Assembly: GCA_001803165.1 (NCBI GenBank)
Contig: MHAZ01000019.1
Coordinates: 124,001-188,000, forward strand
Direction of reading: 5' to 3'
Length of the DNA: 64,000 nt
From: Stygiobacter sp. RIFOXYC2_FULL_38_25
GTDB lineage: Bacteria; Bacteroidota; Ignavibacteria; Ignavibacteriales; Melioribacteraceae
Position numbers and translations under genes: made by a program. Positions within the stretch are counted from its first letter, which is position 1; each line of letters opens with the position of its first letter. The notes under the pieces are model-generated. The model was given only the letters and a program-made list of their open reading frames with translations. It was not told the origin of the DNA and ran no database searches. Below are positions 1 through 10,012 of the stretch, one piece after another.

Positions 1-482
1 CTATCAACATAAATAACACCAAATTTTTCATTTTTAGTCATCAACGGAGCGCACATAATTGTTTGTAGTTTCAAATTAATTATGCTCTCGCTTGGATCGC
101 TCGAACCATTAAGTGCCGATTCAATAAATTTTGATTGTCCGGTTTCATAGACATCATTAACAACAGTTGTGGATAATTTGAACAACTCCTGAGGCAGTGT
201 TTTCCCTTCTGCATCTAAGCACAACATGTATTCAAGGTTGCCGTTTTCACTTTTTAAAACTATAAAACCACGTTCCGATTTTGTAATATTTATCGCATTA
301 TTTAGAACTAATTCAAGTACCTCTGACAATACTAAAGAGCTGTTAATTTTCTTTAATATGTCCAGCACTAACTCAAGTTTGGAATTATTGCTTTCCCTTG
401 GTTTAATTGTTTCTTCTATATTTTGTACAAATTCGGAAAGTTTCAAAGCAGCTCCGCTGTTTGTTTTAAATTTATTTTTCAA
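1..482 (-). CDS. GAF-domain protein, C-terminus beyond window (probably sensor histidine kinase or similar)
   Basis: Manual minus-strand translation from TTG at 482: LKNKFKTNSGAALKLSEFVQNIEETIKPRESNNSKLELVLDILKKINSSLVLSEVLELVLNNAINITKSERGFIVLKSENGNLEYML...; GAF-like. Open to the window edge; not in the ORF track. Confidence 0.7.
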   Translation of the reverse strand, partial: MKNKFKTNSGAALKLSEFVQNIEETIKPRESNNSKLELVLDILKKINSSLVLSEVLELVLNNAINITKSERGFIVLKSENGNLEYMLCLDAEGKTLPQELFKLSTTVVNDVYETGQSKFIESALNGSSDPSESIINLKLQTIMCAPLMTKNEKFGVIYVD

Positions 483-483
483 A

Positions 484-3400
484 CTAGCTTGAATATTTTA
501 ATTCGAATTTAGTAATATCTTTCAAAATCAGATTTAATTCGTCGTTAAGTTTAGCATAACTAGATAAATTTTCAACATCTAATGTGTTTTTTATTTTCAA
601 AACCATTGCCTGGGTTAAATAATAATATTTCTCAGCCTTATAATAATTGCCTCGTTTTACAAAATATTTGCCAGCCAAAAAGATAACCCGCCAAGATAGC
701 GGAGTAATATTTATATTTTTCAACTTTTCCAATGCTCTCTGAATATCATCAAAAGAATCTTGGGTCTTAATTTTCATTTTAAAGAATGCAGCCCAATAGT
801 CCATTTCAATTCCTACAAAAATGTTGTTTTTAGCAAATTCACTTAATTTTTTATCCGTCAATAAACTTTCCGCCTTATCGAGCAATTTCATCTCAATAAA
901 TAAATTAACTAATAAAAAGCTAATGAAAGCATAATTATAATTACTATCTCTTTCATCCGATAATGCTAATTCATCTAAGCTATTTGTTAATAGCTCGATG
1001 GCTGTCTTTTTTTCATCACTTGAGAGTTTAATTAGTCCTTTCAGCAATTCAATTTTCTTATTGTATGATGTTGGAAGCAATTTGTTTTCGGATAATTTAT
1101 TTAACTCGTTAAGAATTGGAAACAATCTACTTACTTCACATAAGGTAAATAATATTTTGCCCTCAAGTAACAATACTTCAGCCAGTTCTACGTAATTGCC
1201 AATATCATTAAATATTAGTTTCGCTTTGGATAAATATTCAACACTTAAATCGTAATTGCATATCTTGAAGTTAACCTCAGCCAGATTTGCTATTGCTATT
1301 CCATATGAATTCTTATCGCCTAAATTTTCGAAGATGGTTTTAGCTCTAGTGTACATTGTAATGGACTTATCATATTCAGCCAGGTCATAATAGAGAACTC
1401 CATAATTAAGAAGTAGTTTCCCTTCGCGTTCTAGATTACCATTTAGCTTATTTAGTTCTAAAGCTTCGCTCCAGAATAATTGGGCGTTTACTAAATCGCC
1501 TTTCATAGCATAAACATTTCCAATATTAATTTTGGCGCCGCAGATTCTATTGGTGAGATTTTCAATGTTGAACAAGTTAATTGCATCATTAAATTTGTTT
1601 ATTGCTGGCGTCGGGTTATTATTATAAAACTCCATTAGACCAATTAATATGGAAGCCTCTCCTCTTGTTTCTGCTTTAATTTCATTCTGAGAAGTAATAC
1701 TCTCGCAAATTGAAAGGGCTTCGTCATATTTGCCTAATTGTAAATTTGCATAACCAATTGAAACAAGAACTTCACATCTTTCTTGAATATCCGAAATGTC
1801 ATCCAGGATTTCATTCAAAGTATCAATACCGCTTTGTAGCTCACCTAGATTTATAAGAACAGTTCCTTTCCTTATTAGCAAAGCCCGCCGTTCTTCGTGT
1901 GTGAGGTTACCGGTTAATGCTTCATCGGATATGCTGTAACAAGAATTATAATCACCATGCAATAAGTATTCTTCGCTGAGATCTGTTTTTATTTTATTTA
2001 GTTTGTCTTCCTCAAAAGGAAGAGTTAATAAATGGCTTAACAGCTCAATGATATATTTATGCGTGGGGACTTTTTTTGCTTTATTTATTTCTATGTAATA
2101 GTGTTTGAAACAATTTTCATAATCCTTTGCCAATTCATAATGATACGCGATAACATAATTACTAACGTTTATGTTTGCCCCAACCAACCAACCTGCGATT
2201 AATATATGATACGGCTGTACGTTTGCAATGTCTGATACTATATAATCTTTATAATTACGAGAATAAAATTCGTATGTGTTGTTTGAGATATTGAGCTGCA
2301 ATATGTTTTCCTCAACTAATTTCGGAATCCTTATGCCGCTTTTTCTGAAAAGTTGCTTTTGAATACTGGTAACAATACTTATGTTTAATGGATTGTTGAG
2401 AATAGCTAGTATTCTAATAAATTCAATTTCATCTTCTGTTAGTATTTTTTTATGATACACGACGAGTTCGTTATTAGAAAGGCTTACAATTTTAGAAATG
2501 TCATTGACATTTTTTAGTATAAAACCTTCATCAAAGTCGTATAGCAAAAGGTAATTACGAACAAGTATTTCGATGAACTTTTTAATGTTGCCCGGTTGTA
2601 AGTCGGTATATTCTTGAATAATACCAAGTAAACTGCGTTGCGGCATTAAATCTGAGCAATTAGTTTCAATAAATTCTTTTGTTTCAACTTCAGAGAATGG
2701 TTTTAAATGTATTATATCAAGTGAGGGATAAAAATCGTTCTTCAATGAAGTTGTCTGCTTCTCTGCGATCAACACCTTAACACCATTTACTACTAGTATT
2801 GGTAATATCAGAGATAACATTTCAATCACAATAGGTTCAAATGTACTCACTTCGTCAACTAGTAAAATAAAGTTCTTCGATTTGGACATTTCGCCCAGAA
2901 CTGCCAAATATTTTTCGATATTTACTTTATCTGGGCTAAATATAATTTGCGCGATTTTCTTTCTAAGCTCTTCAGTTAGATTTGGAAAGACTACTTTGTT
3001 AAAGCAAATAAGTTTGAGTAGCTGTTTTTCCTCTGGCAAAAAATGAAAAAACTGTTCAGAAGAAATGAGTATACAGTTTTCATTTTTTCGGCAGATTTCT
3101 CTAAGCAAAAAAGATTTCCCCGAATTTGACGGACCAACGAAGAGAATTGGTTTATTATTGATAGGATCGGCTATAAAATCCGCGGTATGTTTTAATATTT
3201 CTTCTCTTCCAACAAATACAGTTGCCGCACTCCATCCCATCCACACATCATCTTTTATAGGTATTCCTAAGCTTTTCAGGACGAGCAAACTTGATGAAAA
3301 TCTATTCTCCGGATTACTTTGTAATAATTTTTTAATGACAGAGATATACTTCTGGGATTTTTCATTTTGCGGAAAATCTATTTTGCCGGCAATTTGTTCC

Positions 3401-4059
3401 TTGTATATATCTATTTCATTATCAGAACTGATATGATGTTTATTAAAAATAATTTTATAAAGCAAAGCACCAAGCGAGTATAAATCAACCTTGTAACTAA
3501 GAGGTTCATTGTTTAATACTTCTGGCGCCATAAATTTTAAACTGCCGAAGATTTTATCTCTCTTTTTCGATTTATGAAACGAAAGTCCAAAATCAATTAA
3601 CTTAATTTCATTTGTGGATCTTTTGTAGAGAATATTTTCCGGCTTTAAATCCCCATAAATATAATTAGATTGATGTATGTAAAATAGTGCACAGCATAAT
3701 GAATATATTAATGAATCAACTTCCATTTCAGTTAATTCATTTATCACTCCAACCAGGTTATAACCTTCAAAGTATTCTAGTGCTATATATAAATCGGTTG
3801 GTTCAATTTGAAATCTATCTTCAAGAGTTGGATCAGCGGTGAGCACAATTCCAAAATCGTATGATTTAATTATGTTCGGGTGATTGAAAGTGCGAAGCAC
3901 TAAATGCTCATTTCGAAGATTCTCTTTTTCTAATTCTGAACGCTTATGGGATAGGATTTTGACCGAGACATTTATTTTATTTAAAACATCATAACAAAGG
4001 AATACATGACTCCTGCCCTTTCCAATTTCCTTTAGTACTTTATACCGATGATTGATCAC
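484..4059 (-). CDS. Serine/threonine protein kinase with AAA/NTPase domain and TPR repeats
   Basis: Kinase motifs GDLKPENILY and LIDFGLSF; P-loop FVGPSNSGKSFLL; long C-terminal TPR-like region. Confidence 0.9.
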   Translation of the reverse strand: MINHRYKVLKEIGKGRSHVFLCYDVLNKINVSVKILSHKRSELEKENLRNEHLVLRTFNHPNIIKSYDFGIVLTADPTLEDRFQIEPTDLYIALEYFEGYNLVGVINELTEMEVDSLIYSLCCALFYIHQSNYIYGDLKPENILYKRSTNEIKLIDFGLSFHKSKKRDKIFGSLKFMAPEVLNNEPLSYKVDLYSLGALLYKIIFNKHHISSDNEIDIYKEQIAGKIDFPQNEKSQKYISVIKKLLQSNPENRFSSSLLVLKSLGIPIKDDVWMGWSAATVFVGREEILKHTADFIADPINNKPILFVGPSNSGKSFLLREICRKNENCILISSEQFFHFLPEEKQLLKLICFNKVVFPNLTEELRKKIAQIIFSPDKVNIEKYLAVLGEMSKSKNFILLVDEVSTFEPIVIEMLSLILPILVVNGVKVLIAEKQTTSLKNDFYPSLDIIHLKPFSEVETKEFIETNCSDLMPQRSLLGIIQEYTDLQPGNIKKFIEILVRNYLLLYDFDEGFILKNVNDISKIVSLSNNELVVYHKKILTEDEIEFIRILAILNNPLNISIVTSIQKQLFRKSGIRIPKLVEENILQLNISNNTYEFYSRNYKDYIVSDIANVQPYHILIAGWLVGANINVSNYVIAYHYELAKDYENCFKHYYIEINKAKKVPTHKYIIELLSHLLTLPFEEDKLNKIKTDLSEEYLLHGDYNSCYSISDEALTGNLTHEERRALLIRKGTVLINLGELQSGIDTLNEILDDISDIQERCEVLVSIGYANLQLGKYDEALSICESITSQNEIKAETRGEASILIGLMEFYNNNPTPAINKFNDAINLFNIENLTNRICGAKINIGNVYAMKGDLVNAQLFWSEALELNKLNGNLEREGKLLLNYGVLYYDLAEYDKSITMYTRAKTIFENLGDKNSYGIAIANLAEVNFKICNYDLSVEYLSKAKLIFNDIGNYVELAEVLLLEGKILFTLCEVSRLFPILNELNKLSENKLLPTSYNKKIELLKGLIKLSSDEKKTAIELLTNSLDELALSDERDSNYNYAFISFLLVNLFIEMKLLDKAESLLTDKKLSEFAKNNIFVGIEMDYWAAFFKMKIKTQDSFDDIQRALEKLKNINITPLSWRVIFLAGKYFVKRGNYYKAEKYYYLTQAMVLKIKNTLDVENLSSYAKLNDELNLILKDITKFELKYSS

Positions 4060-4229
4060 TTTATCTACTACAGTTGGGAATAAATAAAGTTATGAATTTG
4101 AGAGGTCTGAAACTTACAAAGGATAATATGCTTGATAGATGAGGCAATTATTTCAATCCATTTACCTATGAATCCGACATTTGACAAAAAGTTGGATTTA
4201 AATGCAGTAATTAAACAATAGAGACTATG

Positions 4230-5501
4230 TTAATTATTGAGCGAGGATAAATGGGATTCTATCTCAGCTAATAAAGGCTTTGAATGGTTCTTGTGGTAGA
4301 ACTTGAAAGCATTCATTAAATGATTATAAGCGTCTTTTTTATTTCCTTTTTCTTTATACAATAACCCCAATTGATAATTAGTCTCTGCACAATTTAATTC
4401 TTGATTAAGATCGTTATTTAATCTTAAGCTTGTTAATAAAAAGTTTTCTGCTGACGCGTAGTTTCTTTCTCTTAAAGACAATACACCAAGCATTTTATGA
4501 ATATCAGCAAGAGTTAGTTTATCATTTAGCTGGTAACTCAGTACTAAAGATTTCTGAGCATAACTAAAAGCTTCTGCCAAATCACTTTTTTCTAATTGTA
4601 TTTCCGCAATATTTAAATAACACAAATTTGTTATCGGCTGATAACCAAATCGCTTTGAAACTTCCAAACAATCATTATATATATTTAACGCTGCACTATA
4701 ATCCTTTTTATTGCGGTAAATCATTCCAATATTTTGCATAACCTCGGCTTCTCTCCTGGTATCTCCTAATTTTTTGAATTTAGCTAAAGCTTTTTCATAT
4801 AACTCCAACGCCTTAGTCATATTTCCTTCTATATAGGAAATAATTCCAAGATTTACTTCAACCATTCCGGTTAATAAAGGATTTCTTGATTCACCAGAAT
4901 ACATCAAACAATTATTTAATCGAATTGAGCCTGCTTTCAGGTCACCTTTTTCTACATACATAGAACCAATCAAGAACTCACACTGCCCAAGACCATCTTT
5001 TTTATTAGTAACTTCAAAAATGTCGCGCGCTTTTTTGATATTGGTTACCGCGGTTTTCCAATCTGCCTGCTTTATGTGGAATTCTGCAATCAACAATAAC
5101 GCTTCACCCTTTTGATTTTCCATTCCCTTTTCTGAGGCGGAAATTTTAAGTACGATATTTGCAATATCATTTGCAATATCATGCTCTCCCTGAGTAAGAA
5201 GGAGTTTGCCGAACGGCAATAAAAAATCAACATATTTTTTAAGCGACAGTTTCTTTTCTACAAACGTAATTAATGTATCCGTCAGTAATCTAACTTTTTC
5301 AGAAAGGATTGACTCCTTGAAATAAAAGTCAAATAATTCATCTGAAGAACAATCTGAAGGCAATTTTGGATGCAATGTATTCAAGATGGTACTAGTATAT
5401 TCGTCAACATCCTTCTTAGATAGATAGATTTTAATCAACGAATTCAGATCTACTATAAATTTATTTTTTTCATTCATAATTATTCCGATCATATAAACCA
5501 T
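4230..5501 (-). CDS. Tetratricopeptide repeat protein
   Basis: Repeated TPR pattern (ALELYEKALAKFKKLGDTRREAEVMQNIGMIYRNKKDYSAALNIYNDCLEV). Confidence 0.85.
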   Translation of the reverse strand: MVYMIGIIMNEKNKFIVDLNSLIKIYLSKKDVDEYTSTILNTLHPKLPSDCSSDELFDFYFKESILSEKVRLLTDTLITFVEKKLSLKKYVDFLLPFGKLLLTQGEHDIANDIANIVLKISASEKGMENQKGEALLLIAEFHIKQADWKTAVTNIKKARDIFEVTNKKDGLGQCEFLIGSMYVEKGDLKAGSIRLNNCLMYSGESRNPLLTGMVEVNLGIISYIEGNMTKALELYEKALAKFKKLGDTRREAEVMQNIGMIYRNKKDYSAALNIYNDCLEVSKRFGYQPITNLCYLNIAEIQLEKSDLAEAFSYAQKSLVLSYQLNDKLTLADIHKMLGVLSLRERNYASAENFLLTSLRLNNDLNQELNCAETNYQLGLLYKEKGNKKDAYNHLMNAFKFYHKNHSKPLLAEIESHLSSLNN

Positions 5502-5627
5502 TGAATATTGTTATTTGTTAAACAACGGTTTCCTATCATTAAGTGAAATACTTTCGCTAATTGTTTTTAATTAGCTACTCAATCATGAACTATATTTTCT
5601 CTTAGAAGCATTGTGCTAGACAATTAT

Positions 5628-6209
5628 TTATCTACAAAAACCAAATCTAGAAAAGTGAGGAATTACAGCTCCTTCAACCTTCAGAATTCCATCCTTTGTG
5701 TTAACTTCTAATTTATCATACTGAACAAATTCATATTGCCCAGACGGGCTAAGGTAAACAAATCTTACAGAGTTCGGATTGATACCTTTTAAATTAAGTC
5801 CACTATATTCTAAATCTAGCGATAAAGCATTAGTAAACACCATGCTCGGTCCAAAGGTAACCTCAGTCGAGGAATTACTTAGCTCCATACTCAAATTCTT
5901 AGTTCCAATAAAAGCACCGGTCGGAATTTTAAGATGAGCTTTAATTCCGAAATTATTTTCAGAATACTCTATTTCTATTTCACCGCCTCTATTACCGTTA
6001 ATTCTTTCCACCTTAAGTAAGGAAGCTAAAATACCAGACGATTTTTTAAGATTCACTGGCAATGAGATAAGCTGTAAATTTTGAGAATCGTCCATTTTTA
6101 CAGTTTCTGCTAATTTTGAACTTTGCGACGGTTCTAGAATCCCGTCTTGTTTATTGCATCCCCAAAAAACTATCAATAAGGTGGAGAACAACAAAAAGTA
6201 CTTTTTCAT
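5628..6209 (-). CDS. Hypothetical lipoprotein
   Basis: Signal peptide with lipobox-like MKKYFLLFSTLLIVFWGCNK. Confidence 0.7.
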   Translation of the reverse strand: MKKYFLLFSTLLIVFWGCNKQDGILEPSQSSKLAETVKMDDSQNLQLISLPVNLKKSSGILASLLKVERINGNRGGEIEIEYSENNFGIKAHLKIPTGAFIGTKNLSMELSNSSTEVTFGPSMVFTNALSLDLEYSGLNLKGINPNSVRFVYLSPSGQYEFVQYDKLEVNTKDGILKVEGAVIPHFSRFGFCR

Positions 6210-6353
6210 ATTATATACCTCATATTTATTTAATCCTTTATACTGCAGTATATAATAGCCAGTCCATCAGTGATTGTCAATATGACTGAAGGTATTATAT
6301 GTGCAAAATCACAATATATTTTTATAAATAATTCGTTAATAAGAAAACAGAAG

Positions 6354-6416
6354 AGACCCCAGCCGAGAGTCTCCTCTATACTAAGAAATAAGGGAACCCC
6401 AGCCGTAGAGTTTCCT
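6354..6416 (-). terminator. Tandem pair of similar hairpins downstream of a small ORF
   Basis: Two stem-loops (gagac-cccagccgaga-gtctc; ggaac-cccagccgtaga-gtttcc) sharing the loop motif CCCAGCCG. Confidence 0.45.
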
Positions 6417-6475
6417 TGCTATCATTTCAATACTATTGTTTTTTAATGTAGAATATCTCACTCAGCAATTCCCAT

Positions 6476-6613
6476 TTATCTTTTATTAACGGAAATCGAA
6501 TACGCTCTTTTTTTTCTTTTGACTTTACTGGCAAGAAATAGAGATACAAAAAGAATCAGAACCGTTAAAAAGAATATGCTAAGCGAAGAATAAATGATTT
6601 CTGTTAAGACCAT
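6476..6613 (-). CDS. 45-aa single-TM small protein
   Basis: Manual translation MVLTEIIYSSLSIFFLTVLILFVSLFLASKVKRKKRAYSISVNKR*; hydrophobic helix followed by a basic tail. Below the ORF-track length cutoff. Confidence 0.5.
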   Translation of the reverse strand: MVLTEIIYSSLSIFFLTVLILFVSLFLASKVKRKKRAYSISVNKR

Positions 6614-6919
6614 ATTAATTCCATTAAAGGATATAAGTGACTATTTTTATAAAAGGATATATAATATTTTTATATAAAAAGACTAAGTGAACGTTTAAAT
6701 ATACAAAATCGTAATCTATTGTCAAATTGTTTTTTGCAGCTACAAATTAATTTTAGAAGTTTCCGTGTACTATGGAATAGTAAAATATTGTGCGGCTTCG
6801 TCACGTTAGAATAATTCCAAATGTCTCCCAAGGATGTTGGTTTTTAAAAACTAGTCCCATTTTTTTAACTGAAAATCTAGAGGCTTTTATATTTCTCTTG
6901 AACATCTCATTATACATTC

Positions 6920-7880
6920 CTACATGTTAAATGTAGATTTCATCGCAAAATGGTTTTCATCTGAGATATAGCTTGGGATGCTGTTACCAGAAACAAGTGC
7001 ATATCTACCTCTCTCAGCACTTCGTTCTAACATTTTTAATGAACTTTTGACAATATTTTCTGTAGTGCTTCTTACAAGAAAATCTGAATCAATGCCACCA
7101 AAAATTGCAATATCTGAGTCCCACAACTCATATGCATCTTCTATTGGAATGATTCAATCTTCGAAAGAATGCTTTGCAGCTAATACAGATCATAAATAAT
7201 GTCCTTCATAACATTTTTTACCAGTCAACAGGAATGCAAAATTGCACACTGTCGGCGTTATGAATAGTCTCCACAATTTTTTTATGCCGAGAGAATACCC
7301 ATCTCCTTAGCATATCAGACGAAAGCATTGCCTGATTCTTAAACCCCCAATCATCATTTACAATACAAGCACCTATTGTTTCGATTGACGCAACAATTTC
7401 ATATAAGAGGAAAAATCTGGGACCTATGGCACTAAATATTTGTATGGTAAGTTCTTCATCCATTAAGCACAGAATGCACAAATTTTCAAATCCTATTAAA
7501 TCAATAACATTTGCCAACACACCACCATTGCCGCTCGCAATTAGTTTCATTCAGTAGGGTAAATAACTTTTTAGATCAGAGTAGATTTAATAATCGCCCT
7601 CATCTGCATTTGGTTAAGAATATTTTTCGAAACTTTCACGGTCGGTTATTACACAACCGGAATTAAGTGCTATGCTTTCTTTCTTTTCACTTCTCACATG
7701 GGAAAGATTAACTTATTCGTTCGAACAGCACATGCCTATCTGAAGTATCTAAACTTTCAATTCAGGAAAGTTTTTCAACAAACATGTCATTAAGCGCAGA
7801 TTCAAAAAGGGTTGGACGGGCTGGTGATTTTCGCTGTAATACCTTTATAACGTTTTCACAATCTGGCTGAAAGTTTTGAC
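6920..7880 (-). pseudogene. UroD-like (corrinoid/CoM methyltransferase-type) pseudogene
   Basis: Recognisable pieces with in-frame stops: NVIKVLQRKSPARPTLFESALNDMFVEKLS*; FEKYS*PNADEGDY*IYSDLKSYLPY*MKLIASGNGGVLANVIDLIGFENLCIL...VNDDWGFKNQAMLSSDMLRRWVFSRHKKIVETIHNA; AKHSFED*IIPIEDAYELWDSDIAIFGGIDSDFL. Confidence 0.8.
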
Positions 7881-7964
7881 TACGCTTATAAATAATATTG
7901 CCCCCACGATTAACCGCTCAATTAACAAATCATCTAATAAACTGAGCGATACATCTATTAAATT

Positions 7965-8729
7965 CTATTTAGTCGAATGCAGTATTCTCAACTTATTTTT
8001 TTTCGAATCGTTAATGAGTCTTTGTGTACAATCTTTAATAGTACACTCGTCACAACTGTAATCTGAAAATTTAACATTGTGTCCACCACCTATTATCCCG
8101 CTGATGGATTTAATTGGTTGCATAAGCGCCATTTCAGTCAAACTTATTCCGCAGAAGTTTCCAGGTAAAAGCGAGAATAGGAGATGCTGTTCATCAACCT
8201 TCCAGTTACAATAACCGGGGCTATATCCATTGGTAACTTTAAATCCGCTTTTTCTCATTTGCTCAGTAATATGATCGTGCAGAACATTTGCAGAAGATTC
8301 AACTGCTTCAGATGCTACAGTATCATAGACATATCCCAATAATGGATCACCATTTCTAATTAATTCTTTCGAATATGATTCCATTTCAGAGCCAATTGTA
8401 ACACAAAAAACAGCCATACTTTCAGACCTTTTAAGGAACCCGGTTACAATTTTTCCGAGATTGAAAAACTTGTCTCCAATTAAAAGTCCGCTACTGTTGC
8501 CTGCTTTCTGCTTTGTATTAAGTATTCTGTATCCCGCTCTTATATTTATTTTTTTTCGCAGATCAGTAATAGCTGATCCAATTAAATTACTAAAATGCTC
8601 AGGTATTTGGTTAGATTGATAACCAAGCAGAATTTCAATTTCGTTTATATCTATAGAAATATCTTCGTAAGAGATAATTACTTCGAATGTATTTTCCCCA
8701 AGCTCCTTTTCCGGTAGATTTTTTTTCAT
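7965..8729 (-). CDS. Vitamin B12-dependent methionine synthase activation-domain protein
   Basis: NGYSPGYCNWKVDEQHLLFSLLPGNFCGISLTEMALMQPIKSISGIIGGG and CDECTIKDC match the MetH activation-domain pattern. Confidence 0.85.
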   Translation of the reverse strand: MKKNLPEKELGENTFEVIISYEDISIDINEIEILLGYQSNQIPEHFSNLIGSAITDLRKKINIRAGYRILNTKQKAGNSSGLLIGDKFFNLGKIVTGFLKRSESMAVFCVTIGSEMESYSKELIRNGDPLLGYVYDTVASEAVESSANVLHDHITEQMRKSGFKVTNGYSPGYCNWKVDEQHLLFSLLPGNFCGISLTEMALMQPIKSISGIIGGGHNVKFSDYSCDECTIKDCTQRLINDSKKNKLRILHSTK

Positions 8730-9613
8730 TTTCTGCTTCGGATTTCAGCCGCGATGGCTGTTATATGCAGAGGAGTAGTTCCGCAGCATCCGCCGATAAT
8801 ATTTGCGCCGCAATCAATTAATTCGTTAACTCTGTTTGCCATCATTTCAGGTGTTTCCGGGTAACTTACTTTATTATCTACAAATACTGGCAGACCGGCA
8901 TTTGCTTGTACAAGAACTGGAGTAGCCTGATCAACGGCGCGAATTTCTTTTACGATACCAATCATGTTTTCTATTCCGTTACCACAGTTTGTTCCAATTA
9001 TGTCAGCACCGACATTTTTCATCGCCAATACCATTTCACCCGGCGAAATTCCCATCATTGTTGTGAAATCTCCTGTGGCTGTTTTATCAAAAGTAAATGT
9101 GCACGCAACACATAGGCTTGTAGCAGCTTTTGCAGCCCGAACTGCAATTGATGCTTCTTGTACATCCGTCATTGTTTCAATACAAATTGCATCAACACCG
9201 CCTTTTTTCAAAGCTTCGGCTTGAAGTGAAAAACCATCGTATAATTCACTTTCAGTTGTTTCTCCTAACATCAGCATAGAACCGGAAGGTCCAATTGACC
9301 CAAGTACAAAATGATTATCACCGGCAGCTTCCCGCGAGATTTCCGCCGCTGCATTGTTCAATTCAATTGTGCGTTTATCGAGTCTATAATGTCTCAAACG
9401 AAACGGAGATCCGCCAAAACTATTTGTAAGAATTATATCCGCTCCAGCATCAATGTAACTTTTGGCTATTGCAAACACATCCTCTCTGTGGGCGACATTC
9501 CATAGTTCCGGGCATTCACCCTGCTTCAGACCACGTTGATATAAGTAGGTGCCCCACGCTCCATCTGAAACAAGTACTTTACCTTTTTCAATTTCTTCTA
9601 GTACTGATTTCAT
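8726..9613 (-). CDS. Homocysteine S-methyltransferase family protein
   Basis: VSDGAWGTYLYQRGL, TNCGNG and C-terminal GGCCGTTP zinc site. Confidence 0.9.
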   Translation of the reverse strand: MKSVLEEIEKGKVLVSDGAWGTYLYQRGLKQGECPELWNVAHREDVFAIAKSYIDAGADIILTNSFGGSPFRLRHYRLDKRTIELNNAAAEISREAAGDNHFVLGSIGPSGSMLMLGETTESELYDGFSLQAEALKKGGVDAICIETMTDVQEASIAVRAAKAATSLCVACTFTFDKTATGDFTTMMGISPGEMVLAMKNVGADIIGTNCGNGIENMIGIVKEIRAVDQATPVLVQANAGLPVFVDNKVSYPETPEMMANRVNELIDCGANIIGGCCGTTPLHITAIAAEIRSRK

Positions 9614-9964
9614 GATTAATTTTTCAATCCGCTTTTGATTTATGGTATAGAATTATATTCAATAAAGTACCCAACTTCAAACTATAGAACTTTTAAAAAA
9701 ATAATGAGGCTGCGATTATGGTTCCTCGGTTATATAGGTGACCAAAAAACCTTCCCTCAGATAGAAGGGTCTTTGGACAATTGGCTAGGAATTAAATCTA
9801 AGAAATTACATTTGAAGAAGTGAATCGTAAATAATTTATTAACATTTGTGGTGATACCAACCTAGAAATGACTTTGCTTATCCTATGTAGAGCGCAGTTG
9901 AGAAAAGATTTTTTCACCGTGGGAAGATGTAAAGAATGTTTAATTGGACAAGACGTAAAATAAC

Positions 9965-10002
9965 TCAAACTAAATCCCGGTTTAATTTGGGACTTAGTTT
10001 GA
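9965..10002 (-). terminator. Intrinsic terminator-like hairpin after the NCS1 transporter gene
   Basis: tcaaactaaatccc ... gggacttagtttga inverted repeat. Confidence 0.6.
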
Positions 10003-10012
10003 AATAGACCAT

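Noticed and set aside
226-492. + strand 88-aa ORF
   Set aside because: The opposite strand gives a GAF-like translation over the same DNA; the + ORF has no recognisable motif.
7130-7170. In-frame TGA in the UroD-like gene as selenocysteine
   Set aside because: Other in-frame stops include TAA and there is a frame disruption, so decay explains it better.
9635-9823. + strand 62-aa ORF
   Set aside because: Short intergenic ORF with no recognised family.
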